A DNA stretch of 64,000 nt from Christensenella sp. UBA6880 (lineage in GTDB: Bacteria > Bacillota > Clostridia > Christensenellales > CAG-917). Location of the stretch: positions 87,621-151,620 of the forward strand of contig DKCG01000026.1 of assembly GCA_002449145.1 (NCBI GenBank). Reading direction: 5' to 3'. The notes beneath the pieces were generated by a model. That model saw only the letters and a list, made by a program, of their open reading frames with translations. It was not told the origin of the DNA and ran no database searches. Positions within the stretch are counted from its first letter, which is position 1; each line of letters opens with the position of its first letter. Of this stretch, positions 25,767-33,289 are shown one piece after another. The translations under genes and the position numbers were made by a program.

Positions 25767-27236
25767 ATGAAACAACTCATTCTCGACTACACGCCGTATT
25801 GTACGCGCGCGGCGATAGTCGAAAACGGAAAATTAGAGGACTTTTCCGTCGAGCGCGCACATTTCAGAGGTGTCGTAGGCAATATCTACAAGGGTAAGGT
25901 CGAAAACGTCATATGCGGTATGCAGGCGGCTTTCGTCAATATCGGCGAGGAACGCAACGGATTTTTGTATACCGGCGACTCGCTCGCGGACAGCAGAGGA
26001 CTCGAAAACGATATGCCGAGCGGCAAGTCGTTCAATGTATCCCCCGGCGACGTGATTATGTGCCAAGCGGTCAAAGAACCCTATGGACAAAAGGGCGCAA
26101 GGCTCACGACGGACGTCACCATTCCCGGATATTTCCTCGTTTTGCTTCCGCTTTCGACGTTCGTGGGCGTGTCAAGAAAAATCGAGGACGGCAAAAGACG
26201 CGATTATCTCGAACAATTCGTTTCGTCGATATGCCCCGAGGGTATGGGTTTTATCATTCGCACCGCCGCAAATAAAGCGAGCGACGAGGATTTGGTAAAC
26301 GAAATGGAAACCCTCAAAGAGCGTTGGGAACAAATCCGCAAAGACTACGCAAACGCAAAAGAATCTACGTTGGTGTTTGAAGAAGCGAGTTTGTTTGAAC
26401 GCGCTATGCGCGAAACTATGCACGAGGACGTCGACGAAGTCGTGGTGAACGACAGAGAAATTCAACAAAAACTCGACGGGCGCATAGGCAAACCCGTGCT
26501 GTTTTACGAGGGCGAGCGCAACATAATGAAACACTACGGCGTTACTTCGCAGATAAATCACCTTTGCGACAGAAAAGTCATTATGCAAAACGGGGCGTAT
26601 CTGGTCATAGACAAGACGGAAGCGTTGACCGTCATCGACGTAAACACTGGCAGATTCGTGGGCACGAGCCACCTCGAAGACACGGTTTTCAAAACAAATC
26701 TTGCGGCGGCGGAATGTATAGCATTGCAACTGAGATTGCGCAATATAAGCGGAATCGTCATAATCGACTTTATCGATATGACGTCGGACGAGCATCGTCA
26801 ACGCGTTCTCGAAACACTCAAAGAGGCGTTGAAACGCGACAGGATGAAAACGTCGACGGTCGGTTTTACTTCGCTCGGCCTCGTCGAACTCACGAGGAAA
26901 AAGACGCGTTTGCCGCTTGACGAATTTATGCTTCAACCGTGCAAGGATTGCGCGGGCGGTTTCGTCATCAGCGACGCGCAACTTGCGTTTATGCTTCGCG
27001 ACGACCTTGAGGATTTCATCATCGAGCATAAGTGCGACACGGTCTACGTCGGTGCGCATAAAGACGTTTTCGATATGATTTTTGAAAGCGGAATTATGAA
27101 TCGTCAACTCGAAAACGCGTGGAAGAATAAGCAAATATACTTTTTTGTCGATAATAGTCTTGCGCGTGAAAAGTGGTCGATTTCGCAAGAAAAACCCGAC
27201 GGACTCAAAAGTTACGTAAGGGTGTTGGCAAAATAA
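25767..27236 (+). CDS. rng: ribonuclease E/G
   Basis: 489 residues, RNase G length. An S1-like RNA-binding part (FRGVVGNIYKGKVENVICGMQAAFVNIG, seen as two stretches at about 31-60), then the catalytic domain with EALTVIDVNTGRFVG, whose aspartates in DVN and downstream IDFIDM bind Mg2+. CKDC (about 392-395) matches the zinc-link cysteines. It cleaves single-stranded AU-rich RNA in rRNA and mRNA processing. AGGAAT precedes the start. rplU and rpmA, usually next, are not here. Confidence 0.93.
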   Translation: MKQLILDYTPYCTRAAIVENGKLEDFSVERAHFRGVVGNIYKGKVENVICGMQAAFVNIGEERNGFLYTGDSLADSRGLENDMPSGKSFNVSPGDVIMCQAVKEPYGQKGARLTTDVTIPGYFLVLLPLSTFVGVSRKIEDGKRRDYLEQFVSSICPEGMGFIIRTAANKASDEDLVNEMETLKERWEQIRKDYANAKESTLVFEEASLFERAMRETMHEDVDEVVVNDREIQQKLDGRIGKPVLFYEGERNIMKHYGVTSQINHLCDRKVIMQNGAYLVIDKTEALTVIDVNTGRFVGTSHLEDTVFKTNLAAAECIALQLRLRNISGIVIIDFIDMTSDEHRQRVLETLKEALKRDRMKTSTVGFTSLGLVELTRKKTRLPLDEFMLQPCKDCAGGFVISDAQLAFMLRDDLEDFIIEHKCDTVYVGAHKDVFDMIFESGIMNRQLENAWKNKQIYFFVDNSLAREKWSISQEKPDGLKSYVRVLAK

Positions 27237-27253
27237 ACCCAATATGTTATAAT
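27225..27253 (+). promoter_or_regulatory. promoter giving a near-leaderless transcript
   Basis: TTGGCA (27225-27230), 17-base spacer, TATAAT (27248-27253). The expected start, about seven bases after the -10 box, falls at 27,259-27,262, only a few bases before ATG 27264, and no ribosome binding site is present. The -35 lies inside the last codons of rng. Confidence 0.65.
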
Positions 27254-27263
27254 AATATAAGTT

Positions 27264-28241
27264 ATGAAACAATGGCATATAAACAAAGATGAAGGCGTCG
27301 CTCTCGTCGAGAACGTAAACGCCAGAGAAGAAGGACAAGTCAAACTCAAATTGTCCAAAGTTGCCGTATCCTCGCAGGATATGTCAAATTTCGCGTCCCT
27401 TCCAAAAAACGTCGCGGTTACCCCCGGTCACTCGGCGGTCGCTTACGTGTCGGAATCCGACGAGGACAGCGGACTTAAACTCGGCGCGCGCGTGGTTATC
27501 AGTCCCTACGTCAAAGTGCAAGAGCACGGCGTTGAAGTGGTCAAAACTATGGGCGTTGACGTTGACGGCTTGCTTCGCGATTTCGTTTGCGTTCCTTACG
27601 AAAACGTTTTCGCGCTTCCCGACGGCGTAAGCGACGAAGAAGCGCTCTTTGCCGAGTACATCGCAATGGGCGACAACGTTTTTGAGGCTCTCGACCTTGA
27701 AAAAGGCGACTATATCGTGGTTTTGGGTGCAAGTACGCTCGGACTTATAATTTCGCAAATCGCAAGTTATTATCAGTTCGTGCCCATTCTCATCGACCTC
27801 GATTCCGAAAAACTCGCCTTGGCTCAAAAATGGGGCGTATGCTACACGCTCAATCCCACCTATGACAACCTCGAACGCAGAGTTGAAGAAATCACGGGCG
27901 GCAGAATGAGCGAAGCGGCGATTTTTGCCGGCGAAAGCGTTGACATCAATTCGGCGATTCGTCTAGTCAAAAACGAAGGCGACGTCGTTATCGCCGGTTA
28001 CGCAACGCGCGCAAAACACACAATCGACGCATATCCCATTCTCAAAAAGCAACTCAAAATCAAGGGTATATGCAACGGCGAGGGCTGTATGTCGTCGGCA
28101 ATCAACCTGCTTGCAAACAAGGTTGTAAAAACGGACGGAATTATCAGCGCGGCGGCAAACTTCGAGGAAGTGCCGCAAGTCGTCGAAAACTGCGTCAAAT
28201 ACCCCTATCAATACAGCAAAATCGTCATAAATCTCGACTAA
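27264..28241 (+). CDS. medium-chain dehydrogenase/reductase family protein, zinc site missing
   Basis: 325 residues. A GroES-like N-terminal domain (PGHSAVAYVSES, LKLGARVVISP) and a Rossmann domain with VVLGASTLGLIISQIASYYQ (about 154-173) and the acidic end of strand 2, LIDLDSEK, suggesting NAD preference. The usual catalytic-zinc Cys-Gly-Thr/Ser-Asp is replaced by VSSQDMS, and the His of PGHE by PGHS without the Glu; the four structural-zinc cysteines are absent too. It is therefore probably a zinc-independent reductase of unknown substrate. It has its own promoter, and a hairpin follows the stop. Confidence 0.75.
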   Translation: MKQWHINKDEGVALVENVNAREEGQVKLKLSKVAVSSQDMSNFASLPKNVAVTPGHSAVAYVSESDEDSGLKLGARVVISPYVKVQEHGVEVVKTMGVDVDGLLRDFVCVPYENVFALPDGVSDEEALFAEYIAMGDNVFEALDLEKGDYIVVLGASTLGLIISQIASYYQFVPILIDLDSEKLALAQKWGVCYTLNPTYDNLERRVEEITGGRMSEAAIFAGESVDINSAIRLVKNEGDVVIAGYATRAKHTIDAYPILKKQLKIKGICNGEGCMSSAINLLANKVVKTDGIISAAANFEEVPQVVENCVKYPYQYSKIVINLD

Positions 28242-28248
28242 CCGGAGG

Positions 28249-28274
28249 CAGCGAACGGCAAATGCCGTTCGCTG
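28249..28274 (+). terminator. hairpin after the MDR gene
   Basis: Stem CAGCGAACGGC/GCCGTTCGCTG, loop AAAT. The T-rich stretch (ATTTTTGC) begins about seven bases after the stem, so termination is plausible but not ideal. Confidence 0.55.
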
Positions 28275-28413
28275 TCGTTGCATTTTTGCAATTATATTTG
28301 CCAAATAAGCAAAATCCGCAAAAAAAAAGCGGCGTTTTGCAAAAAAAAGAAGGAAAAGCCTTTTGGCGGTGCGGCTTAGAGTTTGAAATTCGCTCTTTGC
28401 GCACAAATATTTG

Positions 28414-29952
28414 ATGAGAGAAGATTCAACAAAACTTAAACGCGCATTTTCCTTTGCGCAAGAGGGTATACGCAAATTTGCGTACACCGATTTGTATATT
28501 TTGCTCGTTCTTGCAATAGTCGTGGCGGCGTGGATTTGGCAAAACGCAACGTTCGGTTTTGTCACGCTCATTCTCGTATCGTGTGCCGTTTTGGTGTTCT
28601 CGGACGATATTTTGCCGCTTTCGGTCAACGCTTTCGGCGCAATGCTTATGATTTTCAAAGCCGATGGCGAAGGTGCTATTGACATAAGCAGATTCTTTTA
28701 TCTTTGGCCGACATTCATTCCGCTTGCCGTCGCAATTTTGATTTTCGTGGTCAGAAACACCGTCGCAAAAGTCAAAAACAAGCAGCGTTTCGTGCTCGGA
28801 AAGATGTTCTTTCCGCAAGTCGCGGTCAGCGCCGCGCTCTTGCTCGGCGGCGTGGGAACTATCGCGGCAAAGAATTATCTCACCGCGCTTCCCAACGTCA
28901 TTGCGCTCGGCGTAGGCGTGCTTGCCGTGTATCTGCTCTTTGCAAACTTCATAAAAATCGACGAAAAAAGAGACTATGCAAAGTACTTTGCAAAGGTCGT
29001 TATGTGGATAGGCTTTGCCGTGTGCGTCGAAATGATTGTGCATATATCCCGCCTCGACATCAGTTCGCAAGACTGGTCTAAATGGTACTGGGATTTAGGG
29101 TGGGGCAACCGCAACAATATCGCAACGTTCCTGCTCTTTTCCGCGCCTATGGCGATGTATTTGTCGACGAGGACGAGAAAAGGCTGGGCATACATCGTTA
29201 TGGCGTTGTTCCAATACGCTTGCCTCGTTATGACCTTGTCGAGAGGCGGCATACTGTTCGGCGCGATTGCGGCGGTATTCGGCGTAGTTTTCTCGATTTT
29301 GAAAGCACCCAACCGCAAAACGCAAGCAACGATATGGGGCGTTGCAATCCTTGCCGCGCTTGTGATTTGCCTCGTAAAACTCGACCTCGTCAAAGGCATT
29401 ATTTCGAGCCTTGCTGACAGAATAGACGCAGGCGGAAACGGCGACGTAACGTCGGGCAGATTCGCTCTTTACAAAGAGGCGTGGGAACAGTTCGTAAAGC
29501 ACCCGATTTTCGGCGCGGGTATGGGCTTTATCGGCACTCGCGACGGTCAGTTCCATTCGGAAAATATGAGCCAGTACTGGTTCCACTCGACGCTTTTCCA
29601 AGTGCTCGGCTGTATGGGTATCGTCGGTATAGCCGCTTACGTTTACTACTACGTCGTCCGCTTCGGAATCGTGTTCAAGGGTATGAAAAAGAATTGCAAA
29701 TTCGCCTTTTTCGTGTTCGTTGCGTGGCTTGGATTCGAGGGCTATTCTATGATAGACACCGGTACTATGATTCCGTTCCCGAATATGATGTTGGTTGCGG
29801 TTATGTCCTATATAGCGCAACTTGCCAACTTGCAAAGAAGCGAGAGCGAAATCGACGGCGTTCCGAACTCTCTACTCAACGAGGTATACGTGCGAGATAC
29901 CGGAATCGACGTAGTGAGAGTTGATGCTAAATTAATAATTAATAATGAATAA
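28414..29952 (+). CDS. O-antigen-ligase/polymerase-like membrane protein
   Basis: 512 residues from ATG 28414 (TTG 28411 also in frame). About 11-12 membrane helices. The long extracytoplasmic loop has GRFALYKEAWEQFVKHPIFGAGMGFI, matching the Wzy_C signature (helix, HPxxGxG), and LVMTLSRGGILFGA holds the conserved arginine of the preceding helix. Members polymerise or ligate surface sugar chains. No glycosyltransferases are adjacent. The last residues (AKLIINNE) and the stop are supplied by the AT-rich repeat that begins at about 29,931, so the original C-terminus was probably different. Confidence 0.8.
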   Translation: MREDSTKLKRAFSFAQEGIRKFAYTDLYILLVLAIVVAAWIWQNATFGFVTLILVSCAVLVFSDDILPLSVNAFGAMLMIFKADGEGAIDISRFFYLWPTFIPLAVAILIFVVRNTVAKVKNKQRFVLGKMFFPQVAVSAALLLGGVGTIAAKNYLTALPNVIALGVGVLAVYLLFANFIKIDEKRDYAKYFAKVVMWIGFAVCVEMIVHISRLDISSQDWSKWYWDLGWGNRNNIATFLLFSAPMAMYLSTRTRKGWAYIVMALFQYACLVMTLSRGGILFGAIAAVFGVVFSILKAPNRKTQATIWGVAILAALVICLVKLDLVKGIISSLADRIDAGGNGDVTSGRFALYKEAWEQFVKHPIFGAGMGFIGTRDGQFHSENMSQYWFHSTLFQVLGCMGIVGIAAYVYYYVVRFGIVFKGMKKNCKFAFFVFVAWLGFEGYSMIDTGTMIPFPNMMLVAVMSYIAQLANLQRSESEIDGVPNSLLNEVYVRDTGIDVVRVDAKLIINNE

Positions 29953-29990
29953 TTAATAATTGCGGGTGGGGTAAACCCCACACCTCAATC
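29931..29990. repeat. AT-rich dispersed repeat with GC hairpin, copy A2
   Basis: TTAATAATTAATAATGAATA, more TAATTAATAATT, then GCGGGTGGGGtaaaCCCCAC. Near-identical to 911-960; a shortened form is at 48,941-48,965. It overlaps the 3' end of the O-antigen-ligase-like gene. Confidence 0.85.
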
Positions 29991-30011
29991 TAATTACAAC
30001 ACAAGATATGC

Positions 30012-30042
30012 AAAAAAAAGACGCAAAATCGCGTCTTTTTTT
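30012..30042. terminator. bidirectional terminator
   Basis: A-run, GACGC-aaaatc-GCGTC, T-run: AAAAAAAAGACGC paired with GCGTCTTTTTTT. It serves the converging O-antigen-ligase-like (+) and hydrolase (-) genes. Confidence 0.85.
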
Positions 30043-30070
30043 AATGCTTTTTATATGTTTTTTCAACGTT

Positions 30071-30934
30071 TTATTTTGACAAACCTTTCACGAAATCGAG
30101 GATATATTCAATCGTTTGAGTGCGTTGAGATTGCTTTTGTTCTTCGGTTATGCCGTCGCCGTCGTTGTTGAATGATTTGAGAATTTCGTCGCTGTCCATA
30201 GTGCTGAAACTCATATGCGCGGCAGGGGATATGACTTTGTGGACGTAACCTTCTTTGAGTCTCGTTTTTGCGTCGGCTTTCATCTCGTCTGACAAAACGC
30301 GGTCTTGTTCCGCTTCGACGAGCAAAGTCGCAACGTCAACGTTTTTGAGATTGTCGATTATATATTTGTCAACGCCGCTTTCCTCATCCTTGACGGGATT
30401 GCCGTCGGCATCGAGAAGTTTGTGTCTGTAACAAAGTGGCGAAAGCAATATCGCGCCTGCGACGGTATCTGCGTTCTCGCTTGCTCTGCGCAATGCCGCG
30501 CCACCGCCTTGCGAGTGTCCCGCAACGTAGAATTTTACGTTCGGATACGCCGAAAACGCTTCTTCTTGCTCCTTGTAGTAGGCATACGTCATATTGAGCG
30601 TAACTTTTGGCATAACTACGAGATAACCTTGTTTTGCGAGCGCATTGCCGAGATATTCGTAATATTTAGGCTCGATTGCCGTGCCGACGTAAAAGATTAC
30701 GCCGAAGCGATAATCGACGGGCTTGTAGGTCAATCCGCTTTCGCTGTACACGGGGTCGAGAATAGGCTCGAAAGTGAGGGCGGTTTCCGATTCGGCGGTT
30801 TTGACAAAATATGAATTGTCCGATTGATAATCGACTTTTGCAGGCGAATCGTCGACATCGTTGCACGCAAAAAGACAGCACGCCGTCAGAGCGACGATTA
30901 ATATTGCGGATAAGATTGTAAATTTGCGTTTCAT
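30071..30934 (-). CDS. lipoprotein alpha/beta hydrolase
   Basis: 287 residues from the ATG at 30932-30934, with GAGGTCGG upstream; a longer frame reaching 31,027 is not supported. Lipoprotein signal ILIVALTACCLFAC (Cys about 22). The hydrolase fold is shown by FYVGTAIEPKYYEYLGNALAKQG (read in two strands) and the nucleophile elbow FYVAGHSQGGGAAL (GHSQGG), a late acid strand TLLVEAEQDRV and the catalytic His in AAHMSF. Resembles membrane-tethered dienelactone hydrolase-like or esterase proteins. Substrate unknown. Confidence 0.78.
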   Translation of the reverse strand: MKRKFTILSAILIVALTACCLFACNDVDDSPAKVDYQSDNSYFVKTAESETALTFEPILDPVYSESGLTYKPVDYRFGVIFYVGTAIEPKYYEYLGNALAKQGYLVVMPKVTLNMTYAYYKEQEEAFSAYPNVKFYVAGHSQGGGAALRRASENADTVAGAILLSPLCYRHKLLDADGNPVKDEESGVDKYIIDNLKNVDVATLLVEAEQDRVLSDEMKADAKTRLKEGYVHKVISPAAHMSFSTMDSDEILKSFNNDGDGITEEQKQSQRTQTIEYILDFVKGLSK

Positions 30935-31044
30935 ACCGACCTCGTTGCGCCGTTTTTTTTGCAAAGCGTTCGCATTTTTTTCAAACGCACACATTATAAC
31001 ATATATATAAAATAATTTCCATAGCAATTTTTTTTCTATGATGA

Positions 31045-31057
31045 TATAATCGAATTA
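31045..31057 (+). promoter_or_regulatory. -10 element placing transcription start at the decarboxylase ATG
   Basis: TATAAT at 31045-31050, and the ATG is at 31057, the position where transcription would begin. No ribosome binding site precedes it. The -35 region (TAGCAA at 31022-31027) is weak. Confidence 0.45.
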
Positions 31058-32664
31058 TGAAAGACAAAAAGACGGAAAAAAGAGGCATATTTTCGGGTTT
31101 ACGCAAAGAGTTTTGCGCTTCCGATACGAAAAAGCACGACGAGGCGAGCCTCGCCGAGTTGCTTTGCGAGCACGACAAAAACAAAATCGTGCCTTTTCAT
31201 ATGCCGGGGCATAAACGCGAGGATTTCGATTTTCTAAACGGCGCGCAAAAAATCGACATAACCGAGATAGAGGGCTTCGACAATCTCAACGACGCAAACG
31301 GAATCATATTGCAATCCGAAAAACTTGCGGCAGAGGTGTTCGGCGCAAAGCACGCAAGATTTTTGGTGAACGGAAGCACGGGCGGCGTTCTGGCGGCGAT
31401 TCGTACGGTTTGCAATGCGGGCGACAAGGTTTTGATTGCTCGCAACTGTCATAAGTCCGTGTACAATGCGGTGGAAGTGTTCGGCTTGGTTCCCGTCTAC
31501 GTTATGCCGTCCTATTTCGAGGAATACGGCTTTTACGGCTCGGTTTTCCCTTGTGACGTAAAAAGAGCGTTCGAGCAAAATCCCGACATAAAACTCGTGG
31601 TGATAACTTCGCCCACGTACGAGGGAATCGTCAGCGACGTAAAATCAATCGCGGATATATGCCGCAAAAACGGCGCGATTTTGTTCGTCGACGAGGCGCA
31701 CGGCGCACATACCGGACTTTACAAAAAGTTCGGCGAAAGCGCGAGAAGTCTCGGCGCGGACATGGTTGTGAACAGTTTGCACAAGACGTTGCCGTCGCTT
31801 ACGCAAACCGCGCTTTTGTGCGTTTGCTCGGATAGAGTGGACACAACCGAACTCGACCGCAATCTTGCGATATTCCAAACCAGTTCGCCCTCGTACGTCC
31901 TTATGGCTTCCATCGACGGTTGCGTGAGAATGCTCAAAAACGACGGCGCGAAATTGCTGTCCGAGTGGAACAAGAATATCGACGATTGCAAAAAGTCGCT
32001 TGAAAGACTAAACAAACTTTCGATTTTCCAACCGAAAAAAGATTCGCGAGTTTTTGCCTACGACAAGTCGAAATTCGTCGTGCTATGCACGGGCGGCGCA
32101 ATAAGCGGCATTGAACTCAAAAAGGTTTTGCGAAACGCATACGACATAGAACTCGAAATGGCAAGCGTAAACTACGCAATCGCAATGAGCGGCGCAGGGG
32201 ATACCAAAGAGAATTTTTCCGCCCTCGAAAGCGCGTTGTTTGCAATCGACGACACGCTTGCTTCACGCAACGGTTTGACTACGACGGTTTTGCCGTCATT
32301 GCCGAAAAAGGCGTTTGAACCCTATCAAACACGCACTTTAAGTGGCGAATACGTCGATTTCGACAAATCGTCGGGCAGAGTAAGTCTTGAAAACGTATGG
32401 GTATATCCGCCCGGCTCGCCCGTCATCGTCAAAGGCGAAGAAGTGTGTCAGGAAGATATAAAAAATCTTACTTTGATGTACGAAAGCGGCGTAAGCGTAT
32501 CGAGCGAAAAGCGAGAATTTCCGACATACCTTTATGTCGCAAAAGCCTGTAACGAAGACGGAACACGAGCCGCAACGGCGGCGAGCCATTGCTCAAACAG
32601 CGTTGCGGCAAAGTCAATCGCCCAAGTCGTCATTCCGAGCGAAGCGTGGGAATCCCCTAAATAG
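31057..32664 (+). CDS. Orn/Lys/Arg decarboxylase family PLP enzyme with repeat-derived C-terminus
   Basis: 535 residues. PFHMPGHKR, NGSTGGVLAAI, NCHKSVYNA, FVDEAHGAH (PLP-ring Asp and His) and SLHKTLPSLTQ (Schiff-base Lys about 248) define the short, clostridial type of arginine/lysine/ornithine decarboxylase used in polyamine synthesis. The C-terminal domain continues with VWVYPPGSPVIVKGE. The last roughly 37 residues (from about NEDGTRAATAA to IPSEAWESPK) are encoded by dispersed repeat sequence, including a motif also found near 1,018, 38,326 and 43,920, so the native end was lost. Activity may persist because the extension is terminal. Confidence 0.85.
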   Translation: MKDKKTEKRGIFSGLRKEFCASDTKKHDEASLAELLCEHDKNKIVPFHMPGHKREDFDFLNGAQKIDITEIEGFDNLNDANGIILQSEKLAAEVFGAKHARFLVNGSTGGVLAAIRTVCNAGDKVLIARNCHKSVYNAVEVFGLVPVYVMPSYFEEYGFYGSVFPCDVKRAFEQNPDIKLVVITSPTYEGIVSDVKSIADICRKNGAILFVDEAHGAHTGLYKKFGESARSLGADMVVNSLHKTLPSLTQTALLCVCSDRVDTTELDRNLAIFQTSSPSYVLMASIDGCVRMLKNDGAKLLSEWNKNIDDCKKSLERLNKLSIFQPKKDSRVFAYDKSKFVVLCTGGAISGIELKKVLRNAYDIELEMASVNYAIAMSGAGDTKENFSALESALFAIDDTLASRNGLTTTVLPSLPKKAFEPYQTRTLSGEYVDFDKSSGRVSLENVWVYPPGSPVIVKGEEVCQEDIKNLTLMYESGVSVSSEKREFPTYLYVAKACNEDGTRAATAASHCSNSVAAKSIAQVVIPSEAWESPK

Positions 32665-32950
32665 AAACGAAAACTTTTTGGCGATTGATAACAACCGCAC
32701 TTGTTTTCGCAAGCACTAACCGCGCAGAGAATTTGAGCTATCAGTTCAAGCACGGATAAGAACTCAAACCGCAATTTCGCCAAATTATCTGCTTGGTGCA
32801 GCGCACTTCGTGCGAAAGCGGTAAATTTGAACGGCGGTAGGGCGCGACGCGTTAAACAACACATCCAGTGAATGTGTTGTAGCCAAAGCGAACGAGGCGG
32901 ATTGCCTTGCAAACGCCGAAGTCCAAACACGTGAGGAAGGGGGAAATGTG
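32559..32950. repeat. dispersed repeat modules including copy C2
   Basis: 32,559-32,590 matches the ACGGAACACGAGCCGCAA module (family B); 32,628-32,670 is a separate module (GTCATTCCGAGCGAAGCGTG); 32,706-32,950 is a full copy of family C (compare 23,007 and 49,045), ending CACGTGAGGAAGGGGGAAA. No gene between 32,665 and 33,017. Confidence 0.85.
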
Positions 32951-32958
32951 TTAAGTTC

Positions 32959-32987
32959 TTGACAAAGCCGATACAAAACAATATAAT
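32959..32987 (+). promoter_or_regulatory. strong sigma-A-type promoter of the SCIFF peptide gene
   Basis: Consensus TTGACA (32959-32964), 17-base spacer, consensus TATAAT (32982-32987). The best promoter in the window, fitting high expression of a precursor peptide. The ribosome binding site AGAAGGAG follows at 33001. Confidence 0.88.
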
Positions 32988-33017
32988 AGTATATATTAAC
33001 AGAAGGAGTCGTAAACA

Positions 33018-33164
33018 ATGAAAAGAATCACAACTTTGAAAACACGCGATCTCAACGAGAGCAAAAAGAACGGCGGCTGTGGCGAATGCCAAACCTCTTG
33101 CCAATCTGCTTGCAAAACTTCCTGCGGCGTTGCAAACCAAAAGTGCGAAAAGGCTGCAAAGTAA
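33018..33164 (+). CDS. scfA: SCIFF precursor peptide (six cysteines in forty-five)
   Basis: 48 residues: starts MKRITTLKTRDL, with six cysteines at 21, 24, 28, 32, 36 and 43 in CGECQTSCQSACKTSCG and QKC. This is the SCIFF ribosomally made peptide found across Clostridia, in which a radical SAM enzyme forms thioether crosslinks (ranthipeptide class). Strong ribosome binding site AGAAGGAG and consensus promoter. The cognate maturase begins 125 bases downstream, after an attenuator-like hairpin. The biological role is unknown; a redox or quorum function is often suggested. Confidence 0.93.
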   Translation: MKRITTLKTRDLNESKKNGGCGECQTSCQSACKTSCGVANQKCEKAAK

Positions 33165-33197
33165 TTTTTGGCAAAATCACAACTTATTCGCAAAGAT

Positions 33198-33225
33198 CGC
33201 ATAGGCTGTCCTATGCGTTTTTTGT
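33198..33225 (+). terminator. attenuator-type hairpin between SCIFF peptide and maturase
   Basis: CGCATAGG-ctgt-CCTATGCG followed by TTTTTTG. It lies between scfA and scfB, so only part of the transcripts would reach the maturase, giving more peptide than enzyme. Confidence 0.8.
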
Positions 33226-33289
33226 GTAAAAACGCAAGCGTTGCGACGTTTCGATTTTATAGCGAGCGGCAACGCGAGAGATAAGACAA

